From DYRB01 sp041307765 (GTDB lineage Bacteria; Pseudomonadota; Gammaproteobacteria; Chromatiales; Chromatiaceae), in assembly GCA_041307765.1 (NCBI GenBank), contig JBFZCW010000266.1, forward strand, positions 1 to 5,621: a stretch of 5,621 nt of DNA. The letters are read 5' to 3'. Shown here piece by piece: positions 1 through 5,621 of the stretch. The position numbers and the translations under genes are program-made. The notes beneath the pieces were generated by a model. That model saw only the letters and a list, made by a program, of their open reading frames with translations. It had not been told where the DNA came from and searched no databases. Positions within the stretch are counted from its first letter, which is position 1. Each line of letters opens with the position of its first letter.

Positions 1-793
1 CCCCCGCGACGACCTCCAACCGCGCCCGGCGGGAGTACCAGCGCCGCAGCGAGCGGCGCTGGGTGGTCCTGCCCAGCGAGGCCGACTGGGAGACCCAGTC
101 GGCCACAGACTACAAGCGCCGCGGCCTGTTCAAGGCCCTGGTCTACGACCTGGCGGCCAAGTTGACGGGGCGCTTCGAGGTCCCGGCCGAGCCGGCGCTG
201 CCGGGCCTTCGCGAAGGGGTCCGGCTGACCTGGCGGACCCCGTTCGTCAGCGTTCTCGTCACCGATACCCGGGGGCTGTCGAGCGCGCCGCGCATGACCC
301 TGGACGGACGGAGCTTAAGCTTCCGCAACGGCAGCGGCCTGGCCGCCATGTCGGACGGGATCCGGGCCGAGCTCGACGGAATCAAGCCGGGGTCGACCCT
401 GTCCCTGCCCTTCACGCTGAGCCTCTCGGTGCGCGGGACCGAGTGCCTGAGCTTCATCCCCCTGGCGGACACCACCCGAGTGGGGCTCAGGTCGGCCTGG
501 CCCCACCCGAGTTTCAGCGGCTCCTTCCTTCCCGCCCCGCGGGACCCGCAGATCGAGCCCGACGGCTTCAGCGCCCGCTGGGAGATTACCGCCCTGGCGG
601 CCAAGGCCCCCGCGGCCTTCGTCACCGCCGCGCTGGTGAGCGAAGACAGGGCCTGCTCATCGGCTCGGTCCTCCTCTTCGGCCTGCTGGCCCTCGTGATG
701 GTCATCGCCCGCCGGCTCGATTGGTACGGCCCCAGGCCCCTGGACCCTGACCTGACCCTGGACCTGGAGCTTGACGCCTCGCGCCAGGCCTGA
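1..793 (+). pseudogene. creD: creD remnant: inner membrane protein CreD, internally deleted and frameshifted, 5' end outside window
   Basis: This is the 3' part of a CreD-family gene; the reading frame is already open at the left edge, so the start lies outside. CreD is an inner-membrane protein with one N-terminal helix, a large periplasmic domain and several C-terminal helices. In E. coli it belongs to the CreBC regulon and is linked to envelope integrity and colicin/beta-lactam tolerance. Family motifs are clear: RRGLFKALVYDLAAKLTGRF at about 117-176, LSFIPLADTTRV at 448-483, and WPHPSFSGSFLP followed by GFSARWEITALA up to about 600. An intact gene would then encode about 150 residues with several helices. 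Here only the last helix follows (LLIGSVLLFGLLALVM, then RRLDWYG), and it is in another frame. The first frame stops at 696-698 and the helix frame at 791-793. Adding one base after 647 would read SEDQGLLIGSVLLFG, matching the family, so I infer a large deletion at about 605-640 plus a one-base loss near 648. The 3' end has short CTGGACC-like repeats at 738-764. Very probably non-functional. Confidence 0.87.
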
Positions 794-886
794 CCTGGCC
801 CGGCGGCCCGGGACGGAATCGGGTAGCATTGCGACACCTTTGGCAGCTCAAGGCGGACAGCCCGAGCCCCAAACTCGACCATCAAC

Positions 887-891
887 GGGGA
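887..891 (+). promoter_or_regulatory. ribosome binding site of the nnrU-family gene
   Basis: A GGGGA stretch ends 8 bases before the ATG at 900. It supports that start over in-frame codons further upstream (the frame is open back to 771), which would add a non-hydrophobic leader not expected in the family. Confidence 0.5.
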
Positions 892-899
892 TAGACTCA

Positions 900-1478
900 A
901 TGACCCTCCTGATCCTTGGACTCGTGCTCTTCATCGGCGTGCATTCGGTCGGCATCCTGGCGCCCGCCTGGCGGGACCGGACGGCCGCACGCCTCGGGAC
1001 GGTCCCCTGGCAGGGGCTTTACTCCCTGGCCAGCCTGGCTGGCTTCCTGCTGATCGTGTGGGGCTACGGACTCGCCCGGCAGGACCCGGTGGCACTCTAT
1101 GCCCCGCCGGTGTGGACGCGCCACCTGGCCCTGCTGCTCATGGTGCCGGTCTTCCCGCTGCTCCTCGCTACCTACCTGCCGGGCCGCATCCAGACCACGG
1201 TCAAGCACCCCATGCTGGCCGCGGTCAAGCTGTGGGCCCTCGCCCACCTGCTCGCCAATGGCAACCTGGCGGACGTGATGCTGTTCGGAGCCTTCCTTGC
1301 CTGGGCCGTGGCGGACCGCATCTCGCTCAAGCGCCGCACACCGCCTCGCGTCCCGGGCGCCCCGGCGGGCAAGGCGAACGACTGGATCGCCCTCGTTGCC
1401 GGCTTGGCCCTCTACGGAGCCTTCGTGGGCGGCTTGCACACCTGGCTGATCGGGGTATCGCCATTGGGGATCCGCTGA
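900..1478 (+). CDS. NnrU family integral membrane protein
   Basis: This encodes a 192-residue, very hydrophobic inner-membrane protein of the NnrU family. The family is named after a gene near denitrification genes in Rhodobacter and is homologous to plant 15-cis-zeta-carotene isomerase (Z-ISO), a haem-binding membrane enzyme. The bacterial function is not settled. About five or six membrane segments are visible: residues 1-20, 37-58, 74-94, 105-120, 125-139 and 162-185. The family signature is strong: KHPMLAAVKLWALAHLLANG at residues 102-121, with His103 and His116. His15 and His180 (GGLHTWL) lie in or next to helices and could be cofactor ligands by analogy with Z-ISO; that is inference. 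Residues 140-160 form a charged, proline-rich loop. Length is usual for the family. The ATG at 900 places the first hydrophobic helix right at the N-terminus. It lies 106 bases after the creD remnant and 76 bases before the carbonic anhydrase gene. No denitrification gene is in the window, so a role in nitrogen oxide metabolism should not be assumed. Confidence 0.9.
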   Translation: MTLLILGLVLFIGVHSVGILAPAWRDRTAARLGTVPWQGLYSLASLAGFLLIVWGYGLARQDPVALYAPPVWTRHLALLLMVPVFPLLLATYLPGRIQTTVKHPMLAAVKLWALAHLLANGNLADVMLFGAFLAWAVADRISLKRRTPPRVPGAPAGKANDWIALVAGLALYGAFVGGLHTWLIGVSPLGIR

Positions 1479-1488
1479 CACCCACGGA

Positions 1489-1509
1489 ACGCCTTGCCTG
1501 GCGTCCAGG
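1489..1509 (+). other. overlapping short inverted repeats between nnrU-family gene and carbonic anhydrase gene
   Basis: ACGCC (1489-1493) can pair with GGCGT (1500-1504) around a 6-base loop, or CCTGG (1497-1501) with CCAGG (1505-1509) around a 3-base loop. The two pairings exclude each other. No T-run follows, so this is not a good intrinsic terminator. It may be chance in GC-rich DNA. Confidence 0.2.
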
Positions 1510-1543
1510 GCGCCCGATCCAACACAACTGCCCGTCTTCCACT

Positions 1544-1548
1544 AGGAG
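1544..1548 (+). promoter_or_regulatory. ribosome binding site of the carbonic anhydrase gene
   Basis: AGGAG sits 6 bases before the ATG at 1555, a good Shine-Dalgarno match. It fixes the start that places the signal peptide at the very N-terminus. Confidence 0.75.
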
Positions 1549-1554
1549 TCTCAG

Positions 1555-2298
1555 ATGCTGAAACACACCCTGTCCTGCGCTGTCGCCGCTCTCGTCCTGG
1601 CAACGGCCAATTCCCAAGCGGACTCCGGCACCCATTGGGGCTATGCCGGCGAGGCGGGCCCCGCCCATTGGGGCGAGCTCGATCCCAAGTTCGCGCCCTG
1701 CACCACCGGCGTGAACCAGTCCCCCATCGACATTGCCGCCACCATCGACGCCGAGCTGCCGCCCCTGGCGATCCGCTACGGCACTGCCGGGACCGAGATC
1801 CTGAACAACGGCCATACCATCCAGGTCAACGTGGCGCCTGGGAGCACACTCGCCCTCGACGGCAAGACCTTCGAGCTCAAGCAGTTCCACTTTCATGCCC
1901 CGAGCGAGAACCTGATCGACGGCAAACCCTACGCCCTCGAGGCCCACTTCGTGCATAGCGACGCCGAGGGCCATCTGGCGGTGATCGGCGTCATGTTCGA
2001 TGTCGGCGAGGCGAACCCCACCGTCGCCGCCCTATGGGGGACGATGCCCAAGCAGGCCAGTGCAAAACAGCCGCTAGAAGCTCGGGTCGATCCCGCCGCC
2101 CTGCTTCCGGCGGATCGCGACTACTACCGTTACAACGGCTCCCTGACCACCCCGCCCTGTACCGAGGGAGTCCGCTGGCTCGTAATGAAGGCACCCATGA
2201 CCCTCTCCAAGGCCCAGGTCGCGTCCTTCAGCGCCGCGCTGCACGGCCCTAATAATCGCCCGATCCAGGATGTCAACGCCCGCCCCGTGCTGCGCTGA
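1555..2298 (+). CDS. cah: periplasmic alpha-class carbonic anhydrase
   Basis: This encodes a 247-residue alpha-carbonic anhydrase (EC 4.2.1.1), which interconverts CO2 and bicarbonate with a zinc-bound hydroxide. Residues 1-22 form a Sec signal peptide (basic start, hydrophobic AVAALVLATA core, likely cleavage after SQA), so the enzyme should be periplasmic. The mature part shows the family's hallmarks in order: HWGY at 27-30 and HWGEL at 38-42; NQSPIDI at 54-60; NNGH at 84-87, where His87 matches the proton-shuttle His64 of human CA II; QFHFHAPSEN at 110-119 with zinc ligands His112 and His114 and the matching Glu118; EAHFVH at 129-134 with the third ligand His131; and the substrate-pocket motif SLTTPPCTEGVRW at 196-208 with Thr198 and Thr199. 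Cys49 and Cys202 are placed like the disulfide of other bacterial alpha enzymes. Length is normal, and no key residue is missing. It probably supplies bicarbonate or CO2, or buffers the periplasm. The response regulator gene follows after 67 bases, so shared transcription or regulation is possible but not shown. Confidence 0.97.
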   Translation: MLKHTLSCAVAALVLATANSQADSGTHWGYAGEAGPAHWGELDPKFAPCTTGVNQSPIDIAATIDAELPPLAIRYGTAGTEILNNGHTIQVNVAPGSTLALDGKTFELKQFHFHAPSENLIDGKPYALEAHFVHSDAEGHLAVIGVMFDVGEANPTVAALWGTMPKQASAKQPLEARVDPAALLPADRDYYRYNGSLTTPPCTEGVRWLVMKAPMTLSKAQVASFSAALHGPNNRPIQDVNARPVLR

Positions 2299-2355
2299 CG
2301 CCCGCGCAGACGGGAGCCGGGGAGCCGCGCCGGCCGCGCTGCAACGGATCGGATC

Positions 2356-2360
2356 GGAGG
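2356..2360 (+). promoter_or_regulatory. ribosome binding site deciding the response regulator start
   Basis: GGAGG lies 5 bases upstream of the ATG at 2366. The same frame is open back to 2270, inside the carbonic anhydrase gene. This site, and the fact that receiver domains begin with a short strand as in MHVLVIEDN, settle the start at 2366. Confidence 0.8.
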
Positions 2361-2365
2361 CCCCA

Positions 2366-3055
2366 ATGCATGTGCTCGTGATCGAAGACAACCCGGACCT
2401 GGTGGCCAACGTGGCGGATTTCCTGGAGGGCCGCGGCCATACCCTGGATATCGCCTACAACGGCTACGCCGGCCTCGGGTTCGCCCTGGAAAACGACTAC
2501 GACGCCATGATCCTGGACCTGATGCTCCCGGGGATCGACGGCTTCGAGGTCTGCGCGCGGCTGCGCTCCGCCGGGCGCGCCTTGCCGGTCCTGATGCTCA
2601 CGGCCCGCGACGGCCTGGAGGACAAGCTGGAGGGCTTCGCCAGCGGGGCCGACGACTACCTGGTCAAACCCTTCGCCCTCCAGGAGCTGGAGGCCCGTCT
2701 CGTCGCCATCGCCCGCCGCAGCGGGTCAGGACAACCTGGACGGACAGCGGAACGGCTGCGGGTCGCGGACTTGGAGATGGACCTCGCCACACGGCGGGTC
2801 ACCCGGGCGGGGCAACTGGTCGACCTGCCGCCCATCCCCATGAAGTTCCTAGAGGTGCTGATGCGCCGCTCCCCGCAACTGGTCAGTCGGGCCGAGCTCG
2901 AACGGGCGGCCTGGGGCGACGAGCCCCCGGACAGCGACGCCCTGCGCGCCCACCTGCACCTGCTGCGTCAGGCCATCGACAAGCCCTTCCCGCGCTCGCT
3001 GCTGCACACGGTGCGGGGCTTCGGCTACCGGCTGGGCGAGGATGACCAGGATTAG
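2366..3055 (+). CDS. OmpR/PhoB-family two-component response regulator
   Basis: This encodes a 229-residue cytoplasmic transcription factor with an N-terminal receiver domain (about 1-118) and a C-terminal winged-helix DNA-binding domain (about 130-226). The receiver has every expected residue: acidic pair Glu7-Asp8, phosphoacceptor Asp51 (LDLMLPGIDGFE), Thr79 (LTARD) and Lys101 before Pro102-Phe103. The output domain shows the family pattern: strand DLEMDLATRRVTRAGQ, then LPPIPMKFLEVLMRR where most members have LT, the recognition-helix region DALRAHLHLLRQAID, and the wing HTVRGFGYRL near the C-terminus. It should be phosphorylated by the kinase encoded directly downstream and then bind promoter DNA, probably as a dimer. 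The receiver is reminiscent of ColR-like regulators, but not enough to assign a name. It is not CreB-like despite the creD remnant nearby. The gene starts 67 bases after the carbonic anhydrase gene and overlaps the kinase gene by 14 bases. Targets are unknown. Confidence 0.95.
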   Translation: MHVLVIEDNPDLVANVADFLEGRGHTLDIAYNGYAGLGFALENDYDAMILDLMLPGIDGFEVCARLRSAGRALPVLMLTARDGLEDKLEGFASGADDYLVKPFALQELEARLVAIARRSGSGQPGRTAERLRVADLEMDLATRRVTRAGQLVDLPPIPMKFLEVLMRRSPQLVSRAELERAAWGDEPPDSDALRAHLHLLRQAIDKPFPRSLLHTVRGFGYRLGEDDQD

Positions 3056-4352
3056 GCTGACGCTGCGACTGCGGATTGCGGCGGGCTTCGCCGCCCTCGG
3101 CGTCGCGGTAAGCCTGGCCTTGGGCGGCTGGCTCTACCTCGCCTCCCGGGATCTGGAGCAGCGTCTAATCGACGAGGCCCTGGGTGCCGAGCTGGAAGAT
3201 TACCTCGCCCGACTCTCCCGCAACCCCCTATCCCTGCCGCCCGAGACCGCCACCATCCGCGGCTACCTGGTGCGCCCATCGGAAGGGCCTGCCGCCCAGG
3301 GCGACGCGCCCCCGCCGGAGCTCAACGATTTGCCGCAAGGCCGCTACACCCTGGAGGTGGGGGGGGTGAGCTACCGGGTCGCAGTGCATCAGGGCGTGGA
3401 TGCAACGCTCTACATGCTCCACAGCCGTGCCCAACTGGCGTTGCGGGAGCAGCGCCTGGCCCTCATGCTGATCCTCGGCATGACGCTCACCGCACTGCTC
3501 TCCGCAGCCGGCGGCTGGTGGCTCGCCGGGCGGGTCACCGCCCCGGTGCGCGGGCTCGCCGAGCGGGTGCGCGGGCGCGACCCCACGGACCCCGTCCCTG
3601 CCGAGCCGCCAGACTTGCCCGACGACGAGGTGGGCGAACTCGCCCGCACCATTGACGGCTATCTGCGCCGGCTGCGCGCCTTCGTGGAGCGGGAGCGGAC
3701 CTTCGTGAGCAGTGTCAGTCACGAGCTGCGAACCCCTCTGGCAGTCATCCAGGGGGCGGTGGAGGTCATCGAGTCTGACCATGGCCTCGACGGCCGTACT
3801 CGGGAACGGGTTGGGCGCATCAGCCGCGCCGCCCGCGGCATGGCGGACCTCACCGCCGCGCTCCTGGTGCTCGCCCGGGAGGGCCAGGGCCAGACCAACC
3901 CGCCGACCCCCTGCGCCGTGGACGAGGTGCTGGCCGAGTGCGTGGAACTGCACCGGCCCCTGCTGCGTCATAAGCCAGTCACCTTGGAGTACCACATCGA
4001 GGCGCAGCCGGTATTGAACGTCGCCCGCCCGCTGCTCTCCATTGCGCTCGGCAACCTGCTGCGCAACGCCTGCACCTACACGGAGCTGGGCCTGGTCAGG
4101 GTGACCCTGAGCGAGTCGGAGGTCCGCATCGACGATACAGGGCCAGGCATCCTGCCCGAGGACATGGATTGTCTTTTCGGACGGGACCTCGGGTGCCGGC
4201 GCACCGTGCGCGGCGAGGGGATCGGGTTGCCCTTGGTCAAGCGCATCGCCGATGGCCAGGGCTGGCGAATCGCAGTGGAGAGCCGTGCAGGCCAGGGCGC
4301 CAGCTTCCGCCTGCGGTTCGGGCCAGACGCCGGGGCCGGTCCGGGGGCATAG
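3042..4352 (+). CDS. membrane sensor histidine kinase (HAMP-HisKA-HATPase)
   Basis: This encodes a 436-residue inner-membrane histidine kinase, partner of the regulator just upstream. Its ATG lies inside the last codons of that gene (14-base overlap), which suggests translational coupling. Order of parts: helix 1 at about 11-34; a periplasmic sensor of about 100 residues (35-138) with a DLPQGRYTLEVGGVSYRVAV segment (96-115), a pattern I associate with several proteobacterial envelope sensors; helix 2 at about 139-163; HAMP at about 160-213; HisKA with the H-box VSHELRTPLAV and phosphorylated His227; then the ATPase domain with N-box GNLLRNA (Asn338, Asn342), G1 box DTGPGI (Asp365), F-box LFG (Phe379) and G2 box GEGIGLPLVKRI (391-402). 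All catalytic elements are present, so it should be active. The tail after about 426 is Gly/Ala/Pro-rich and probably unstructured. The signal is unknown: no PAS, Cache or metal-binding motif is obvious. A run of eight G's (3359-3366) interrupts the sensor coding region. Codon use matches the neighbours. Confidence 0.95.
   Translation: MTRIRLTLRLRIAAGFAALGVAVSLALGGWLYLASRDLEQRLIDEALGAELEDYLARLSRNPLSLPPETATIRGYLVRPSEGPAAQGDAPPPELNDLPQGRYTLEVGGVSYRVAVHQGVDATLYMLHSRAQLALREQRLALMLILGMTLTALLSAAGGWWLAGRVTAPVRGLAERVRGRDPTDPVPAEPPDLPDDEVGELARTIDGYLRRLRAFVERERTFVSSVSHELRTPLAVIQGAVEVIESDHGLDGRTRERVGRISRAARGMADLTAALLVLAREGQGQTNPPTPCAVDEVLAECVELHRPLLRHKPVTLEYHIEAQPVLNVARPLLSIALGNLLRNACTYTELGLVRVTLSESEVRIDDTGPGILPEDMDCLFGRDLGCRRTVRGEGIGLPLVKRIADGQGWRIAVESRAGQGASFRLRFGPDAGAGPGA
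3359..3366 (+). repeat. homopolymer run of eight G's inside the kinase sensor domain
   Basis: Eight consecutive G's encode the Gly-Gly part of LEVGGV (residues 104-109 of the kinase). Gain or loss of one G by slippage would shift the frame before helix 2 and abolish the kinase domain. The run is present; its instability is inference. Confidence 0.85.
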
Positions 4353-4357
4353 CCCCC
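4343..4357 (+). other. 6-bp GC hairpin spanning the kinase stop codon
   Basis: GGGGGC (4343-4348) pairs perfectly with GCCCCC (4352-4357) around a 3-base loop ATA. The hairpin includes the TAG stop at 4350-4352. No T-run follows on either strand, so an intrinsic terminator is not supported; it could still slow polymerase or protect the 3' end of the mRNA. Confidence 0.3.
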
Positions 4358-4398
4358 TATCCAAAGACCCGCGGCCCTGCCGCTGAAGCGAGGACTTG

Positions 4399-4424
4399 GC
4401 CTCCCCGGCCTGGCCCCCGGAGGC
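4399..4424. other. inverted repeat in the gap between convergent genes
   Basis: GCCTCC (4399-4404) can pair with GGAGGC (4419-4424) around a 14-base GC-rich loop. It lies between the kinase gene (+) and the AcvB-type gene (-), where a bidirectional terminator would be expected. There is no T-run on either side, so the assignment is weak. The rest of 4353-4443 shows nothing recognisable. Confidence 0.25.
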
Positions 4425-4443
4425 ACGACGGGAAGCAAAGGCT

Positions 4444-5621
4444 TTACCCGAGCGATCGACCTGCCGCTGGACCTCGCGCCGGCGCGGCGCCCGATGCTCG
4501 CTCTGCAGCCACCCCGCCCCGCAGCGCCGTCAGGATGACGTCTGCGACGCCCGCGTAGTCCCCGTCGAAATGGTGATCGCCGGAGAGCCTGCGCACCTCG
4601 GCCCCAGCGCCGGACAGCCCAGGGCAGATGCTGTCTTCCTCATCCTCCGCGTAGATACAAAGACGCTTGGTCCAGTCGAGGCGCAGAAGCTCCGGGGCCA
4701 CGGGCAGTGTGTTGCCCGTCGGCGTGGGTGACAACCAGTCACCGAGGTGAAACTCGAAAGCGGCCCTGGGACTCGCCCCCAGCAGTACCACCAAGGCCAC
4801 GGATGCCCGAAGATCGGGCGGCAGGCGGTTGGCAAGAAACGGAAGCACATCGGCACCGAACGAGTATCCAATCAGGACCACCCGCCCCTTATCCCAGGCG
4901 CTCAGGTAACGGCGCAGCACCCGCGCCAGGTCCCTGCTCGCCTCCTCCGGCGAGCGGGCCGTCCAGAAATAACCGAGGGAGTCCCACCCCACGGTGCCAA
5001 TGCCGTGGGCGGCGAGCTCTGCAGAGACGCCCCGATCGAGCGCCGCCCAGCCCCCGTCTCCGGAGAGCATGACGGCGAAGGTGGTCCGGTCCCCATGCTC
5101 CGCCAGCACCTCGGTCAAGGGCAGACCCGCAATCTCTTCGGATGCCGCGCCGGGCGCGACCTGGTCCGGGATGCGCGGATCGAGCCACTGCAGCAGAGCC
5201 GTCAGATGGGCCAGCCAAGCCGCTCCAGTCGCGGCGGGGGTCGGCCCACCTCCGACCGACACCAAGCGAGCGTTGTCCACCCTGGCGACGAAGGCTGCGG
5301 CCTCGTCCGAAGGACAGACCGCGGCCCGGTCGGTGGCGAGCGCGAACCAGGTTGACTCGACCCGCTTTGCCAACTGGGGCCGCCCGTCGCGAAGGACCGG
5401 AGCGCTGGGGGTACCCACCGGGCAGAGCGATGCATCGATACGCAGCGACGGGCAGAAGTCCAGGGTCAAGGCCGCGTGGAAACTGTGCGGGGGCGACTGC
5501 AGCAGCGCGGCGTAGACCAGCGACGCACCCTCCCCCTCTCCAACCAGGACTGGCAAGCTGTCTCTGGGAAAGGGCGCCCGGGTCCGCACCCATTGCGTGA
5601 GCCGCATCAGGTCGGTCCCGA
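4444..5621 (-). CDS. AcvB/VirJ-family alpha/beta hydrolase (putative aminoacyl-phosphatidylglycerol hydrolase), 5' end outside window
   Basis: The frame is open through the right edge, so the start and any signal peptide are missing; an internal ATG at 5605-5607 is unlikely to be the start, because conserved-looking sequence (GTDLM) precedes it. Numbering below is from that Met. AcvB/VirJ proteins are periplasmic; AcvB of Agrobacterium and PA0919 of Pseudomonas hydrolyse lysyl- or alanyl-phosphatidylglycerol made by MprF/LpiA-type synthases. Two hydrolase-like lobes are visible. Lobe 1 (1 to about 150) has LPVLVGEGEGASLVYAAL at 18-35, with Gly25 where a nucleophile serine would be, so it looks non-catalytic. 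Lobe 2 (about 175-365) is VirJ-like: LSGDGGW at 181-187, nucleophile elbow GYSFGAD with Ser249, acidic stretch EDEEDSICP at 321-329 as the likely acid, and GDHHFDGDY at 343-351 with His346 as the likely catalytic base. A low-complexity Ala/Gly/Arg tail (about 365-387) follows. The gene converges on the kinase gene. Lipid specificity cannot be read from the sequence. Confidence 0.87.
   Translation of the reverse strand, partial: GTDLMRLTQWVRTRAPFPRDSLPVLVGEGEGASLVYAALLQSPPHSFHAALTLDFCPSLRIDASLCPVGTPSAPVLRDGRPQLAKRVESTWFALATDRAAVCPSDEAAAFVARVDNARLVSVGGGPTPAATGAAWLAHLTALLQWLDPRIPDQVAPGAASEEIAGLPLTEVLAEHGDRTTFAVMLSGDGGWAALDRGVSAELAAHGIGTVGWDSLGYFWTARSPEEASRDLARVLRRYLSAWDKGRVVLIGYSFGADVLPFLANRLPPDLRASVALVVLLGASPRAAFEFHLGDWLSPTPTGNTLPVAPELLRLDWTKRLCIYAEDEEDSICPGLSGAGAEVRRLSGDHHFDGDYAGVADVILTALRGGVAAERASGAAPARGPAAGRSLG

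Noticed and set aside
312..321. Perfect 10-bp palindrome AGCTTAAGCT, AT-rich compared with its surroundings
   Set aside because: It lies inside the conserved CreD coding frame, is single, and has no flanking repeats or partner sites, so it is most likely chance.
143..829. Minus-strand open frame (228 codons) opposite the creD remnant
   Set aside because: The plus strand has unmistakable CreD motifs. The antisense product is Arg/Ser/Pro-rich with no domain.
794..899. A promoter upstream of the nnrU-family gene (TTGCGA-like hexamer near 829)
   Set aside because: No acceptable -10 element at the right distance; a single weak hexamer in 106 bases is not evidence.
1327..1974. Minus-strand open frame (215 codons) over the end of the nnrU-family gene and the start of the carbonic anhydrase gene
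   Set aside because: It overlaps two well-supported genes, shows no recognisable motif and has the Gly/Arg-rich look of a shadow frame.
2270..2365. An earlier start for the response regulator at 2270, inside the carbonic anhydrase gene
   Set aside because: It would add 32 residues before the receiver domain, which never has such a leader in the family; the ATG at 2366 has a GGAGG 5 bases upstream.
2366..4352. The regulator and kinase as CreB and CreC, since creD is nearby
   Set aside because: The regulator's receiver and the kinase's short periplasmic sensor do not resemble CreB and CreC, and three genes or gene remnants do not share an operon-like spacing with creD. A generic OmpR/EnvZ-type pair fits better.
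3228..4364. Long minus-strand open frame (378 codons) antisense to the histidine kinase gene
   Set aside because: The plus-strand kinase has every conserved motif of its family. The antisense product is low-complexity, rich in Gly, Ala, His, Gln and Pro, with no domain; long antisense frames are expected in GC-rich genes.
4889..5593. Second minus-strand open frame (234 codons) overlapping the AcvB-type gene in another frame
   Set aside because: The AcvB-type frame carries the hydrolase motifs; the other is Arg/Gly/Ala-rich without any.

Overview
The window is strongly GC-rich, and almost every codon ends in G or C. Gene content (CreD, NnrU, a periplasmic alpha-carbonic anhydrase, an OmpR-type two-component pair, an AcvB/VirJ-type protein) suggests a Gram-negative, high-GC Pseudomonadota. 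A gamma- or betaproteobacterium is the likeliest source, but I cannot place it to genus. Nothing indicates a plasmid, phage or transposon: I see no transposase, integrase, tRNA, rRNA or CRISPR repeats.

Layout. Positions 1-793 (+) hold the 3' part of a creD gene cut by the left edge. It is visibly broken: the periplasmic domain runs into the last membrane helix, the intervening helices are missing, and the join carries a frameshift. Positions 900-1478 (+) encode an NnrU-family membrane protein. Positions 1555-2298 (+) encode an exported alpha-carbonic anhydrase with all catalytic residues. Positions 2366-3055 and 3042-4352 (+) encode an OmpR-family response regulator and its membrane histidine kinase, overlapping by 14 bases. 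Positions 4444-5621 (-) hold the 3' part of an AcvB/VirJ-family alpha/beta hydrolase that runs off the right edge and converges on the kinase gene. The 91-base gap at 4353-4443 has short hairpins but no convincing terminator.

How they fit together. From nnrU to the kinase, four genes lie on one strand with gaps of 76, 67 and -14 bases, so partial co-transcription is possible. Only the regulator-kinase pair shows clear coupling. The common theme is the cell envelope: CreD, NnrU and the kinase are inner-membrane proteins, the carbonic anhydrase is periplasmic, and AcvB-type proteins act on aminoacylated phosphatidylglycerol at the membrane. Whether the two-component system controls any neighbour cannot be read from the sequence.

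I found no clearly new biological system. The most notable points are the decayed creD, the AcvB-type gene beside an orphan-type envelope sensor, and a run of eight G's inside the sensor domain of the kinase.
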